Assembly: GCA_035544315.1 (NCBI GenBank)
Contig: DATKGB010000102.1
Coordinates: forward strand, 1 to 5,907
Direction of reading: 5' to 3'
From: JALYSX01 sp035544315
GTDB lineage: Bacteria > Vulcanimicrobiota > Vulcanimicrobiia > Vulcanimicrobiales > Vulcanimicrobiaceae
Length of the DNA stretch: 5,907 nucleotides
How positions within the stretch are numbered: the first letter of the stretch is position 1; every line of letters starts with the position of its first letter. The notes beneath the pieces were generated by a model. The model ran no database searches. It was given only the letters and a program-made list of their open reading frames with translations, and was not told where the DNA came from. Position numbers and translations under genes: made by a program. This document shows positions 5,891-5,907 of this stretch, piece by piece.

Positions 5891-5897
5891 GAAGAAT

Positions 5898-5907
5898 ATG
5901 CTCCGTT
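5898..5907 (+). CDS. Possible start of the next operon gene (three codons only)
   Basis: An ATG at 5898 follows the queG stop by seven bases and is preceded by AGGAAG (5889-5894), a fair ribosome-binding site with tight spacing. Only Met-Leu-Arg plus one base is visible before the window ends, so identity cannot be judged. If real, the operon continues. Confidence 0.35.

Overview
The window comes from a GC-rich (roughly 60-65% G+C by eye), densely packed bacterial chromosome. One block of eight plus-strand genes fills positions 353-5890. Neighbouring genes in it overlap by 1 to 31 nt or are separated by a single base, so it reads as one transcription unit with pervasive translational coupling. 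I cannot assign the organism from this sequence. GTG starts, GC-rich third codon positions and many GATCG-type words fit several high-GC groups, including uncultured lineages.

Left edge (1-352): the 5' end of a divergent minus-strand gene for a small exported protein enters from the left (start GTG at 154, clear signal peptide, clipped by the window). It is followed by a ~200-base divergent intergenic region. This region holds a strong imperfect palindrome (215-290) whose right arm is duplicated as a 17-bp tandem repeat (268-301).

Operon (353-5890), in order: a Cof-type HAD phosphatase; an 84-residue protein I do not recognise; MoaD, the sulfur-carrier small subunit of molybdopterin (MPT) synthase; MoaE, the catalytic large subunit; an alpha/beta hydrolase; a MoeB-type E1-like adenylyltransferase fused to a C-terminal rhodanese domain (MOCS3/Uba4 architecture); a YeaE-like aldo/keto reductase; and QueG, epoxyqueuosine reductase, with a C-terminal HEAT-like segment. 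A possible next gene begins at 5898, preceded by a purine-rich AGGAAG.

Functional logic: MoaD, MoaE and MoeB-rhodanese together form the dithiolene-forming step of molybdenum cofactor biosynthesis. The MoeB domain adenylates the MoaD C-terminal glycine, the rhodanese domain can supply persulfide sulfur to form the thiocarboxylate, and MoaD-MoaE converts cyclic pyranopterin monophosphate to MPT. MoaA and MoaC, which make the precursor, and the molybdate-insertion enzymes are not in this window. QueG carries out the last step of queuosine tRNA modification and looks like an operon passenger rather than a pathway partner. The roles of the HAD enzyme, the 84-aa protein, the alpha/beta hydrolase and the aldo/keto reductase in this context are unknown. 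I see no RNA genes, CRISPR arrays, insertion sequences or phage genes. The best candidates for something undescribed are the 84-aa protein, the alpha/beta hydrolase lodged between moaE and moeB, and the intergenic repeat.
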